Part shown: piece after piece, positions 1-7,315 of the stretch
Numbering within the stretch: the stretch's first letter is position 1
Layout of the letters: the number at the start of each line of letters is the position of its first letter
Assembly: GCA_964649145.1 (NCBI GenBank)
Contig: CAZYOQ010000034.1
Span: 1-11,181, forward strand
From: MGBC163016 sp964649145
GTDB lineage: Bacteria > Actinomycetota > Coriobacteriia > Coriobacteriales > Eggerthellaceae
Length of the DNA: 11,181 nucleotides
Reading direction: 5' to 3'
The notes under the pieces: generated by a model
Told to the model about the DNA's origin: nothing
The model's input: only the letters and a program-made list of their open reading frames with translations
Databases searched by the model: none
Made by a program: the position numbers and the translations under genes

Positions 1-222
<222 letters not shown>

Positions 223-305
223 TTTCTCATCGATTTACGTTTGTTGTGTGACTGAAATTATCGTGCGCATGCAGAAGCCAAGGTGCACAGTTTTGTGTGT
301 GGCTT

Positions 306-424
306 GCGAGCGGAACCATGGAGCGGGGGTCCCACCCGATCCCATTCCGAACTCGGCAGTTAAGCCCCGCATCGCCGATGGTACTTCGACTTTAGGTCGC
401 GGGAGAGTAGGACGTTCCGCTCGC
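306..424 (+). rRNA. 5S ribosomal RNA
   Basis: Conserved 5S signatures are present: CCCATTCCGAACTCGG (340-355), GTTAAGCC (359-366), CGCCGATGGTACT (373-385) and GGGAGAGTAGGACG (401-414). Aligning helix I with the E. coli 5S gives about 119 nt, the usual length. The ends sit inside a longer perfect helix in which 301-316 pairs with 414-429, extended by 297-300 with 430-433 (one G-T wobble). The precursor therefore carries a stem of about 20 bp that is trimmed to the mature molecule; exact ends are uncertain by about 5 nt. Confidence 0.95.
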
Positions 425-454
425 AAGCCGCACATGAAACGAATTTTAAAAATT

Positions 455-480
455 AAGACCCCTTGTAAGGGTCTTTTTTT
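455..480 (+). terminator. Rho-independent terminator of the rRNA operon
   Basis: AAGACCC (455-461) pairs with GGGTCTT (469-475) around a 7-nt loop, and a run of seven T occupies 474-480. It lies about 30 bp after the 5S gene, where the rRNA operon is expected to end. Confidence 0.9.
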
Positions 481-515
481 ATTTTGTTATTCCTGCAGCA
501 TGCCTTCTTCGCAAA

Positions 516-543
516 TTAAATATAGGAACTTTTCAAGTAGAAT
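516..543 (+). promoter_or_regulatory. Possible promoter upstream of the HEAT-like gene
   Basis: A good -10-like hexamer TAGAAT lies at 538-543, with only a weak -35 candidate TTAAAT at 516-521 (16-bp spacer). The upstream terminator at 455-480 makes a new promoter in this 100-bp gap likely, but the exact hexamers are a guess. The same -10 sequence is used in the much clearer rplJ promoter at 7105-7110. Confidence 0.3.
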
Positions 544-587
544 ATGCCTTTAGAAATAGTCATTATCGCAATGAAGCGGGGTTAGCT

Positions 588-1190
588 TTGAGTTCACGTA
601 CTGAAGACATTAAGAAGGCCGCCGAAGAGGCTCTCGATGATCATTCGAAGATCGATGAGTATCTGGAAAGCCTTCAAGGCGATTCTAGGATACAGCGCCA
701 GAAAGCAGCAGCCATTCTTGCTCAGATTGCAAGGACGAGTAAGGAAGTACTAGTTGACTACACTCAGACTTTTGTTGATGCGCTAGATCTTCCAGAGGCT
801 CAGACAAGGTGGGAGGTTCTAGATATTCTCTCGCTTATTTGTGAGGATGATTCTAGGACGGCAGAAAAGGGCTTGCTTGGCGCAGAGGATGCTCTTTTCG
901 ATGAAGATTCTGGACCTCTTCACTTTTCTGCCTTGCGTTTTCTTTGTAGTATTGGGCGCACAACTGAAAAGCGGTCACAGAAAGTTTGGCCTTTGATTAA
1001 CGAGGCCATCCAATGCTACCACGGTGATGTCGAATACAACGACATGCTGCTTGCTTTAATCGATTTTTCGGAAGGCAAGCTGGCCGCCGATGTTAAAGAG
1101 GAGTTTATTGCGCGCATGAGCTTTGATGCTGAAAACGGTAAAGGCACACTTGGCAAACGCTCTGCGACTATTGTCGCAAATTTGAAATAA
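588..1190 (+). CDS. HEAT/ARM-like alpha-helical repeat protein, function unknown
   Basis: This is a 200-residue, acidic, almost entirely alpha-helical, apparently cytoplasmic protein with no signal peptide or membrane segment. Residues 32-160 show repeated amphipathic helix pairs with the Ala/Leu/Ile spacing of HEAT-like solenoids: an RIQRQKAAAILAQIA helix (34-48), an AQTRWEVLDILSLICED block (71-87) and a HFSALRFLCSIG block (112-123). Such domains usually bind other proteins; no catalytic motif is visible and no partner can be named. The start is a TTG at 588 preceded by AAGCGGGG (574-581). An ATG at 571 is in another frame and meets a stop after four codons, so TTG is the only reasonable start. 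The gene sits alone between the rRNA terminator and icd, with a 71-bp gap to the latter. The HEAT assignment rests on visual repeat pattern only. Confidence 0.8.
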   Translation: MSSRTEDIKKAAEEALDDHSKIDEYLESLQGDSRIQRQKAAAILAQIARTSKEVLVDYTQTFVDALDLPEAQTRWEVLDILSLICEDDSRTAEKGLLGAEDALFDEDSGPLHFSALRFLCSIGRTTEKRSQKVWPLINEAIQCYHGDVEYNDMLLALIDFSEGKLAADVKEEFIARMSFDAENGKGTLGKRSATIVANLK

Positions 1191-1202
1191 GACTTATTTG
1201 TT

Positions 1203-1217
1203 TAAGCTGCCTAAGCT
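1203..1217 (+). repeat. Short direct repeat TAAGCT, 9-bp period
   Basis: TAAGCT occurs at 1203-1208 and again at 1212-1217, separated by GCC, in the 71-bp gap ahead of icd. It is short and may be chance. It is listed because similar short-period duplications recur at other gene junctions in this window. No convincing promoter hexamers are visible in this gap; TTGTTT (1198-1203) with TTATAG (1224-1229) has a 20-bp spacer and is weak. Confidence 0.4.
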
Positions 1218-1261
1218 AATTTCTTATAGCCCACATAAGTTTTACAAATCAGGAGAATTTA

Positions 1262-2362
1262 ATGGTGCATCACGATGTCGTCTTGATTCCAGGTGATGGA
1301 ATCGGAATAGAGACTTCTGCGGCAATGAAGAAAGTTGTGGAAGCTTCAGGAGCTAATATCAACTGGATTGAGGCTGAGGCCGGGGCTGCTTGTATCGAAA
1401 AGTACAAAACGCCGCTTCCCGAACTAACTCTTGAGGCTATTCGTGAATATAAGACTGCTATCAAAGGGCCTGTTACCACTCCTGTAGGTAGTGGGTTTAG
1501 AAGCGTTAATGTGTCTTTAAGAAAACAGCTTGACTTGTATGTAAACCTCCGCCCGGTTTTGTCTATCCCGGGGGCTGGCGGTAGATATGAAGACGTGAAC
1601 CTTGTTATTGTGCGTGAGAATTCTGAGGATCTTTATGCTGGCATCGAATTTGCGGAAGGCGAAGATGACACCAAAGAGCTAATCGACTTTGTATCTAAGC
1701 ACGATAAAGGCAAGATCCGCCCAGATTCGGGAATCTCAATCAAACCTATTTCTGCAACAGCTTCAAGAAACATTGTTGAATATGCTTTCGACTATGCCAA
1801 AAATAACGGACGCAAGCTTGTCACCGCAGTGCACAAGGCCAATATCATGAAGCATTCCGACGGGCTTTTCTTGAAGGTGGCCAGAGAAGTTGCAGAAGAA
1901 AACGCTGATTTCGAAATCGATTTCAACGACAAGATCATAGATGCCTTCTGCATGAACATGGTTATGGATCCCTCTCAGTTTGATGTCATTGTCTTTCCGA
2001 ACCTTTATGGCGATATCGCAAGCGACCTTTGTGCTGGTCTTGTTGGGGGTTTAGGGCTTGCTCCAGGAGCCAACATTGGTAAGGAATATGCGGTATTTGA
2101 GGCAGTGCATGGTTCTGCCCCCGATATCGCAGGCAAGAATCTTGCCAATCCAACAGCGCAGATTCTTTCCGCCGCGATGATGTTGAATCATTTAGGCGAA
2201 CAAGACGCAGCTCAAAAGATTCGCGAGGCGGTTCTTAGTGTTTATGCCAAGGGCGAACATCTCACAGGAGATATCAGGCGTTGTGTAAAAGGCTCTGCTA
2301 AGGGTGCAGCTCCTGTTTCATGTACAGAATTCACAGATGCGCTGATAGCCGAACTGAAATAG
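1262..2362 (+). CDS. icd: Isocitrate dehydrogenase, NAD+-type
   Basis: This enzyme oxidatively decarboxylates isocitrate to 2-oxoglutarate in the cytoplasm. It is 366 aa, a member of the isocitrate/isopropylmalate dehydrogenase family. The dinucleotide start GDGIG (11-15) is present. The isocitrate-binding block RSVNVSLRK (80-88) carries the phosphorylatable-type serine S81, N83 and R87, followed by R97 and R118. Y125 in DLYAGIEF and K192 in HKAN are the catalytic pair; D227, D251 and D255 bind the metal. Cofactor choice can be read from HGSAPDIAG (283-291): D288-I289 replace the Lys-Tyr pair of NADP-dependent E. coli Icd, which points to NAD+. The S81 block favours isocitrate over isopropylmalate. 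The ATG has AGGAGA at 1251-1256. The aconitase gene starts 22 bp downstream, so the two consecutive steps are co-expressed. Confidence 0.93.
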   Translation: MVHHDVVLIPGDGIGIETSAAMKKVVEASGANINWIEAEAGAACIEKYKTPLPELTLEAIREYKTAIKGPVTTPVGSGFRSVNVSLRKQLDLYVNLRPVLSIPGAGGRYEDVNLVIVRENSEDLYAGIEFAEGEDDTKELIDFVSKHDKGKIRPDSGISIKPISATASRNIVEYAFDYAKNNGRKLVTAVHKANIMKHSDGLFLKVAREVAEENADFEIDFNDKIIDAFCMNMVMDPSQFDVIVFPNLYGDIASDLCAGLVGGLGLAPGANIGKEYAVFEAVHGSAPDIAGKNLANPTAQILSAAMMLNHLGEQDAAQKIREAVLSVYAKGEHLTGDIRRCVKGSAKGAAPVSCTEFTDALIAELK

Positions 2363-2384
2363 AGCGCTAAGTTTCGGAGGGTAT

Positions 2385-5051
2385 ATGCAAATTACAGCGA
2401 CAAGCTCTTTGAGTGTAGATGGCAGACAATACGCCTTCTATTCGCTGGCAAATCTTGAAAACTCGCAGAAGCTGCCTTACTCGCTTAAGGTACTTCTGGA
2501 AAATGTTATGCGAAATGCGGCATCTGAAAAAGAGGCGCAATGCATGGCAAGACGCATCGTTGATGCCGCCACTAAAAGACAAGCCGGAGACGAAATCGAG
2601 TTTTCTCCGGCCAGGGTATTGTTTCAAGATTTCACTGGAGTTCCAGTTTTTGTAGATTTTGCTGTCATGCGTGAGGCTTGTGCCAATCTTGGCGGCAATC
2701 CTAAAAAGATTAACCCTCAAATACCTTGTGACTTGGTAATAGACCATTCGGTCATAGCTGACCAGGCGGGTTGTGCAGAATCGCTTGATGCAAACATGAA
2801 GCTTGAATACGAGCGCAATTGCGAGCGCTATGAATTCTTGAAGTGGGCGCAAGCATCGTTTGAAAATGTGCGAATAGTACCGCCTGGGCAAGGTATTTGC
2901 CATCAGCTAAATATAGAACAGTTCGCAAATGTAGTAAGTGAATCGCCATCTGGCCAAACTGGTGATGAGGGACGTGCGCTAGTCTATTTCGATACTGTTG
3001 TTGGAACCGACTCTCATACTCCTACAGCAAACGGAATTGGCGTTTTAGGATGGGGAGTTGGCGGCATTGAGGCTGAGGCTGCGGCTTTGGGTCAGCCTAT
3101 TACGACGCTGGTTCCGAAAGTTCTTGGCGTCAAACTTACAGGAAAGCTTGCACCCGGCGTGGCCGCAATGGATGTAGCGCTCACGTTTGCGGAAACGCTT
3201 AGAGAACGTGGCGTTGTTGGAAGCTTTGTTGAGTGTTTCGGCGATGGTGTTAAGCAACTTTCCGCGCAAATGCGTGCTTGTATTTCAAATATGACTCCCG
3301 AATATGGGTCTACATGCACGCTTTTCCCAGTGGACGAGCGCACCATAGATTTCTTGAGGCTAACTGGTCGCAGTGCACACCAGGTAAAGCTAGTTGAGGC
3401 TTATGCCAAGGCGCAAGGCTATTGGGCTGACGGGTCAAGTGACGAAGAGCGAATCTATTGCGAGGTAATAGAGCTTGATCTTGGAAGCGTTGCCCCATCG
3501 ATGTCTGGTCCTTCAAGGCCTCATGATCGATTCAACTTGGCCGACGCCCATGAGCGCTTCAAACAGATTTGCGCAGACCGTAAGCTGGATGGAAGCAGAA
3601 CCTGCGAAGTTGATGTGCTAGGTCAAAAATATCAACTATCCGATGGTGCGATAGCTATTGCTGCTGTAACCAGTTGTACCACTGCAACCGACCCTGCGAT
3701 GATGATCCAGGCTGGCCTTATGGCCAAAAACGCGACTGAAGCAGGGCTATCTCCTGCTCCTTGGGTGAAGACCATCCTGGCGCCGGGCTCTCACGCAACC
3801 GAGATGCTCTTAGACGATGCTGGGCTTCTTAGCTACCTTCAAAAGCAAGGGTTTTACACTTGCGGCTTTGGTTGCATGAGCTGCATCGGCAATTCCGGGT
3901 CTCTTTCAGATTCTATGCATAAGGCAGCCTCAAAGATAGAGCTTGCAAGCGTGCTTTCGGGCAACAGGAACTTTGAGGGACGCATTTCCCCTGATGTTTC
4001 GCAGAATTACCTTACGACGCCAGCGCATGTAGTGGCCTATGCGATTGCAGGCACTATTGATATCGACTTAGGCAAGCAGCCTCTTGGGTATGATACGCAA
4101 GGTGCACCTGTGTTTCTTGCCGATATTGAGCCTTCACAAGACGAGGTTGACTTGCTTGTTTTAAAATGTGTGAATGCCAGCTTATATGAGCAAGGTTCTA
4201 CTTCGCTATATGAAGGCGATGAAGTATGGCAGTCTTTAAACACAGAGGCTAGTGACACGTTTGATTGGGACGAGAATTCCACTTATGTAAGGCGTCCACC
4301 CTACTTTGATGGCATGACTATGGAAGTAGAAGGAGCACCTGCCATACAAGGGGCATGTGTGCTTGGTTTGTTTGATGATTTTATTACCACCGATCACATT
4401 TCTCCGGCGGGAGCCATTGCTCTAGACATGCCCGCTGCAGACTATTTACAGGCAAATGGAGTAGAGCCGCGCGACTTTAACACCTATGGAAGCAGACGCG
4501 GAAATCACGAGGTCATGATGCGCGGAACCTTTGCCAATGTGAAGCTTGTAAACAAGCTTGCAGGTGGCAAGCGCGGAGGACACACTCTCAATTCTAAGAC
4601 AGGCAAGCCTTCAACGATATTTGAGGCCGCCGAGTATTATAAGGAAAGCGGCACCCCTTCAATTGTTATAGCAGGCAAGATGTATGGGTCTGGATCTTCT
4701 AGAGACTGGGCGGCAAAAGGGCCTATGCTTTTAGGGGTTAAGGCCGTCCTTGCCGAAAGCTACGAGCGTATTCACCGTTCAAACCTTATAGGTATGGGCA
4801 TATTGCCCTTGCAGTTTTTTGATGGGCAAAATGCCAATACACTTGGATTGGACGGCACGGAAAGTTACGATATATCTAGCATAACCTTTAATGAAGGCGT
4901 GCCTGAAGAAAATCTCGCGCATATTAAGGCCACTAAAAGTAACGGTGATGCGATAAATTTTGATGCATTGGTCAGAATCGATACGCCAACCGAAGGCAGG
5001 TATTACGAAAACGGTGGGATCTTGCAGTATGTTTTAAGAGAGCTGGTATAG
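2385..5051 (+). CDS. acnA: Aconitate hydratase A
   Basis: This cytoplasmic [4Fe-4S] enzyme isomerises citrate to isocitrate, the substrate of the upstream gene product. It is 888 aa, the usual length for the AcnA/IRP1 branch. Visible family blocks are LPYSLKVLLENVMR (30-43), QDFTGVP (81-87), the VIDHSV loop (118-123), GTDSHTP (207-213) and the GWGVGGIEAEAAALGQP segment (222-238). The cluster cysteines are C431 in TSCTTATDP, and C497 and C500 in GFGCMSCIGNSG. GNRNFEGR (526-533) and the swivel-domain TDHISPAG (669-676) follow. YGSGSSRDWAAKGP (767-780) supplies the active-site S771, S772 and R773. One oddity is that the family-typical SCTN after the first cluster cysteine reads SCTT (T433). Start ATG has CGGAGGGT at 2375-2382. 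The next gene begins 35 bp after the stop with no terminator, so it may be co-transcribed. Confidence 0.96.
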   Translation: MQITATSSLSVDGRQYAFYSLANLENSQKLPYSLKVLLENVMRNAASEKEAQCMARRIVDAATKRQAGDEIEFSPARVLFQDFTGVPVFVDFAVMREACANLGGNPKKINPQIPCDLVIDHSVIADQAGCAESLDANMKLEYERNCERYEFLKWAQASFENVRIVPPGQGICHQLNIEQFANVVSESPSGQTGDEGRALVYFDTVVGTDSHTPTANGIGVLGWGVGGIEAEAAALGQPITTLVPKVLGVKLTGKLAPGVAAMDVALTFAETLRERGVVGSFVECFGDGVKQLSAQMRACISNMTPEYGSTCTLFPVDERTIDFLRLTGRSAHQVKLVEAYAKAQGYWADGSSDEERIYCEVIELDLGSVAPSMSGPSRPHDRFNLADAHERFKQICADRKLDGSRTCEVDVLGQKYQLSDGAIAIAAVTSCTTATDPAMMIQAGLMAKNATEAGLSPAPWVKTILAPGSHATEMLLDDAGLLSYLQKQGFYTCGFGCMSCIGNSGSLSDSMHKAASKIELASVLSGNRNFEGRISPDVSQNYLTTPAHVVAYAIAGTIDIDLGKQPLGYDTQGAPVFLADIEPSQDEVDLLVLKCVNASLYEQGSTSLYEGDEVWQSLNTEASDTFDWDENSTYVRRPPYFDGMTMEVEGAPAIQGACVLGLFDDFITTDHISPAGAIALDMPAADYLQANGVEPRDFNTYGSRRGNHEVMMRGTFANVKLVNKLAGGKRGGHTLNSKTGKPSTIFEAAEYYKESGTPSIVIAGKMYGSGSSRDWAAKGPMLLGVKAVLAESYERIHRSNLIGMGILPLQFFDGQNANTLGLDGTESYDISSITFNEGVPEENLAHIKATKSNGDAINFDALVRIDTPTEGRYYENGGILQYVLRELV

Positions 5052-5086
5052 CTTGCACTCCCACGTCTGAAACAATAGGAGTTTAA

Positions 5087-7075
5087 ATGGCGAAATCAGG
5101 ACTAGAGTCGTTGCTTGAGGCTTTGAGAACTCAAGGCGTCAATACCGACGACATAGGTGGTGGCGCTGCTGGAAGCAGCAGCACTGGCGCTGCCAGCGAA
5201 GACAAAGATTCATCTCACAAAGATAATAGAACTAAGAAAAGTAGCGGCAAGAAGAAGGGTAGCGATGGTTCGCCTGTCAAGATTGACCTTTCGTTTTTAG
5301 ACGATGTCCACGGTCCTAAAGGAAAAGGCGGCTGGATTGCGCTTATTGTCATAGTGATATTGGTGCTAGCTGCGCTTTATTGGTGGTTTCACCCACCTAT
5401 CAGCATCAATTCTGAAGGTCTTTGGTTTGTAATTGGCGTTATATGCGTAGTTGCGCTTGTATTTATTTTCCACAGGCACACAAGCTATAAGAATGGCAGC
5501 GGCAAGATCGAAAAAAGCCCCAAGGGCGCAAAGCGTACCAAGTGGCTGATGGTGCTGCCTATTGCGATAATTGCATTTGGGCTCATTGGTGCTCTGTTCT
5601 CTAACGCTATCGTTCCGGGCAATGCTGAAAAGTATTCCAAGGTACTTAATACTGACACGCTGGATTTTGCACAAGATATTCAAGAAGTTGACTATTCCAA
5701 GATTCCTATAATCGATAGGGATTCTGCCATCTTGCTTGGCAATCGCGAGATGGGCACAATTCCTGAGTACGTGAGCCAGTTTGAAGTATCTGACCTGTAT
5801 AGTCAGATCAACTATAAGGGCGAGCCTGTGCGTGTAAGTCCTCTTGGATATGCCGACCTTTTCAAATGGTTTACCAATCGCGAGGCTGGAATTCCTGCAT
5901 ATTCGCTGGTGAATATGACTACGCAAGACTCCGAGATTGTGCGTCTTGGCGACAATGCTATCTTCTATTCGCAGTCTGAGCCTTTGGCTCGAAATATCGA
6001 CCGCTATGTTCAGCTGAAATATCCCTTCTACATTTTTGATGAGCTTTCCTTTGAGATTGACGAAGATGGTCATCCATGGTGGATTTGCCCTGTGCGTACT
6101 TTCACGATTGGGCTTTTCGGCGGGTATACAATCGACCGCGTTGTACTTGTTGATGCGACAACAGGGGATTGTCAAGAGCTTGCCGTTTCCGATGTGCCTG
6201 AATGGGTGGATCGTGTCTATCCTGCAGACCTCTTGATTGAACAATATAACTGGTATGGTGCCTATCACAATGGCTGGCTGAATTCGTTTTTGGGTCAGGA
6301 AGGCGTTGTGGTCACAACACCTGGTTCTGATGGCGCACTAGGGTACAACTATATTGCCAAAGATGACGACGTCTGGATATACACTGGCGTTACCTCTGCA
6401 ACGGCAGATGACTCTATTATCGGATTTGTGCTTGTGAACCAACGCACGCAAGAATCGCACTTCTATAGCGTTGCGGGCGCAACCGAGGTATCGGCGCAAG
6501 ATTCGGCAGAAGGGCAGGTGCAGAACTTACGTTACACTGCAACCTTCCCACTGCTTATAAACGTGGCTAACCAGCCAACTTACTTCATGGCGCTTAAAGA
6601 TGCAGCGGGTCTTGTGAAGAAGTTCGCGATGGTTGATATACAGCGCTACCAAAACGTGGCCGTTGGAGACACCGTGGCCGATACGCAAACGGCTTACGAG
6701 ACGCTTCTTGCCACCAATGGGGTGCTAACAAACGAAACCGATATTTCAGATGTCGAACAGGTAAGTGGAAAGATTGCCAAGATGACCCAAGCGGTGGTTG
6801 ACGGCAATTCGCATTTCTATGTAAAGCTTGAAAATGATGAGAATATTTACGACTTTGCCCTACCGGGGCTGCTTGATATCGTCTTGTATTCGCCAGGGGA
6901 TAAGATCACCTTTACATACCTAGCTTCCGATGACGTTAATTCTGTCTATTCTATTCTGAACGAGAACGGCGAGAAAATCGCAAGCGTTACAGATGGCACG
7001 GAAAGTGCCTCTGGTGAAGAAAACCAAGAAGACGAAGTTACCCAAGAAAGCGAAGTTACGCAAGAAGCTTTTTGA
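5087..7075 (+). CDS. Membrane-anchored protein with large extracytoplasmic domain, function unknown
   Basis: A 662-aa protein I cannot assign to a function. Residues 1-80 are a low-complexity Gly/Ser then Lys-rich cytoplasmic region. Three hydrophobic segments follow at about 82-101, 111-128 and 153-172. The Lys/Arg-rich loop 129-152 and basic N-terminus predict N-in, so residues 175-662 would lie outside the membrane. That domain contains dense Trp/Tyr/Asp blocks: IPIIDRDSAILLGNREMG (206-223), SPLGYADLFKWFTNREAG (251-268), a region around DGHPWWICP (327-335), GLFGGY (342-347), PEWVDRVYPADLL (371-383) and NYIAKDDDVWIYTGVTS (421-437). The last third (about 557-625) looks like a small beta-rich, possibly OB-like domain. 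The C-terminus is acidic, with a repeated EVTQE. Start ATG has TAGGAGT at 5076-5082. It follows acnA by 35 bp. I have an impression of homologues in other Gram-positives but cannot verify it. Confidence 0.85.
   Translation: MAKSGLESLLEALRTQGVNTDDIGGGAAGSSSTGAASEDKDSSHKDNRTKKSSGKKKGSDGSPVKIDLSFLDDVHGPKGKGGWIALIVIVILVLAALYWWFHPPISINSEGLWFVIGVICVVALVFIFHRHTSYKNGSGKIEKSPKGAKRTKWLMVLPIAIIAFGLIGALFSNAIVPGNAEKYSKVLNTDTLDFAQDIQEVDYSKIPIIDRDSAILLGNREMGTIPEYVSQFEVSDLYSQINYKGEPVRVSPLGYADLFKWFTNREAGIPAYSLVNMTTQDSEIVRLGDNAIFYSQSEPLARNIDRYVQLKYPFYIFDELSFEIDEDGHPWWICPVRTFTIGLFGGYTIDRVVLVDATTGDCQELAVSDVPEWVDRVYPADLLIEQYNWYGAYHNGWLNSFLGQEGVVVTTPGSDGALGYNYIAKDDDVWIYTGVTSATADDSIIGFVLVNQRTQESHFYSVAGATEVSAQDSAEGQVQNLRYTATFPLLINVANQPTYFMALKDAAGLVKKFAMVDIQRYQNVAVGDTVADTQTAYETLLATNGVLTNETDISDVEQVSGKIAKMTQAVVDGNSHFYVKLENDENIYDFALPGLLDIVLYSPGDKITFTYLASDDVNSVYSILNENGEKIASVTDGTESASGEENQEDEVTQESEVTQEAF
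7033..7068 (+). repeat. 18-bp imperfect tandem repeat in the 3' end of the membrane-protein gene
   Basis: Two adjacent 18-bp units (7033-7050 and 7051-7068), each beginning CGAAGTTAC, differ at a few positions. They encode the repeated EVTQE of the acidic C-terminal tail. A degenerate partial copy precedes them. An 18-bp unit keeps the reading frame, so copy number could vary without breaking the protein. Confidence 0.8.
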
Positions 7076-7086
7076 CGCTTTTTGAC
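7067..7086 (+). repeat. 10-bp perfect tandem duplication across a stop codon and a -35 box
   Basis: GCTTTTTGAC occurs twice in direct succession (7067-7076, 7077-7086). The first copy contains the TGA stop (7073-7075) of the membrane-protein gene. The second supplies most of the TTGACG -35 element of the rplJ promoter. Confidence 0.9.
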
Positions 7087-7110
7087 GAGAGAGGATTCTT
7101 CGCTTAGAAT
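7082..7110 (+). promoter_or_regulatory. Sigma-70-type promoter of the rplJL operon
   Basis: TTGACG at 7082-7087 and TAGAAT at 7105-7110 are separated by exactly 17 bp, close to the sigma-70 consensus. Transcription should start near 7117, giving a leader of about 200 nt before rplJ, which matches the L10 leader described next. The promoter begins seven bases after the stop codon of the upstream gene, and no terminator separates them, so read-through from upstream is also possible. Confidence 0.8.
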
Positions 7111-7129
7111 AGCTAGGCTAATTAAAATC

Positions 7130-7300
7130 GTTCCGCTGAAGACAGCTGGCATCCTTTGAGGATTTAATCGCAGAAGTTCTGCGGCCCGCCGAGGTGGTTG
7201 ACTTGATTGAGTCTTGTCGGCCTCTTGCGTTCTTCTGCAAGGGGTCGTTCCTTTTCCAGGTCGGCCAATGCCCCGAATAGGGCGGAACCCGACTATTGAA
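7130..7300 (+). promoter_or_regulatory. L10 leader (ribosomal protein autoregulatory RNA)
   Basis: The untranslated leader before rplJ carries the features of the L10 leader family, in which free L10 (with L12) binds a kink-turn and represses its own operon. The kink-turn strands appear as CCGCTGAAGACAGCTGGC (7133-7150) and GCCCGCCGAGGTGG (7184-7197). Between them are two hairpins: ATCCT/AGGAT (7151-7155/7159-7163) and CGCAGA/TCTGCG (7169-7174/7178-7183). Downstream, CCTCTTGC (7221-7228) pairs with GCAAGGGG (7237-7244) over an 8-nt loop, an attenuator-like hairpin but without a clean T-run. GTCGG (7260-7264) pairs with CCGAC (7289-7293) around an inner GCCC/GGGC stem just before the ribosome binding site. 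Outer limits are approximate. Confidence 0.85.
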
Positions 7301-7310
7301 AAAGGAGGTG
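7301..7310 (+). promoter_or_regulatory. Consensus ribosome binding site of rplJ
   Basis: AAAGGAGGTG lies five bases before ATG 7316 and is fully complementary to the 16S 3' end. It fixes the rplJ start at 7316 and rules out an upstream in-frame ATG at 7214, which lies within the leader RNA. Confidence 0.9.
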
Positions 7311-7315
7311 TAACA

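Noticed and set aside
223..296. Search for a tRNA gene in the 23S-5S spacer
   Set aside because: The spacer is only about 80 bp and shows no cloverleaf or T-arm motif.
248..553. 101-codon open frame on the plus strand through the 5S gene
   Set aside because: It spans the 5S rRNA and its terminator; the protein would be a translation of rRNA.
2367..2903. 178-codon open frame on the minus strand
   Set aside because: It lies antisense to the well-conserved start of acnA and shows no family features.
5165..5196. Two adjacent hairpins, GCTGCT/AGCAGC and CTGGC/GCCAG, near the start of the membrane-protein gene
   Set aside because: They fall in a Gly/Ala/Ser low-complexity coding stretch where such symmetry arises easily; no T-run or regulatory context.
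5366..6268. 300-codon open frame on the minus strand
   Set aside because: It lies antisense inside the 662-aa membrane-protein gene, has no ribosome site and no recognisable domain, and follows from codon composition of the sense gene.
7214..7315. In-frame upstream extension of rplJ beginning at ATG 7214
   Set aside because: The extension would translate the L10 leader RNA. The consensus Shine-Dalgarno at 7301-7310 and normal L10 length fix the start at 7316.
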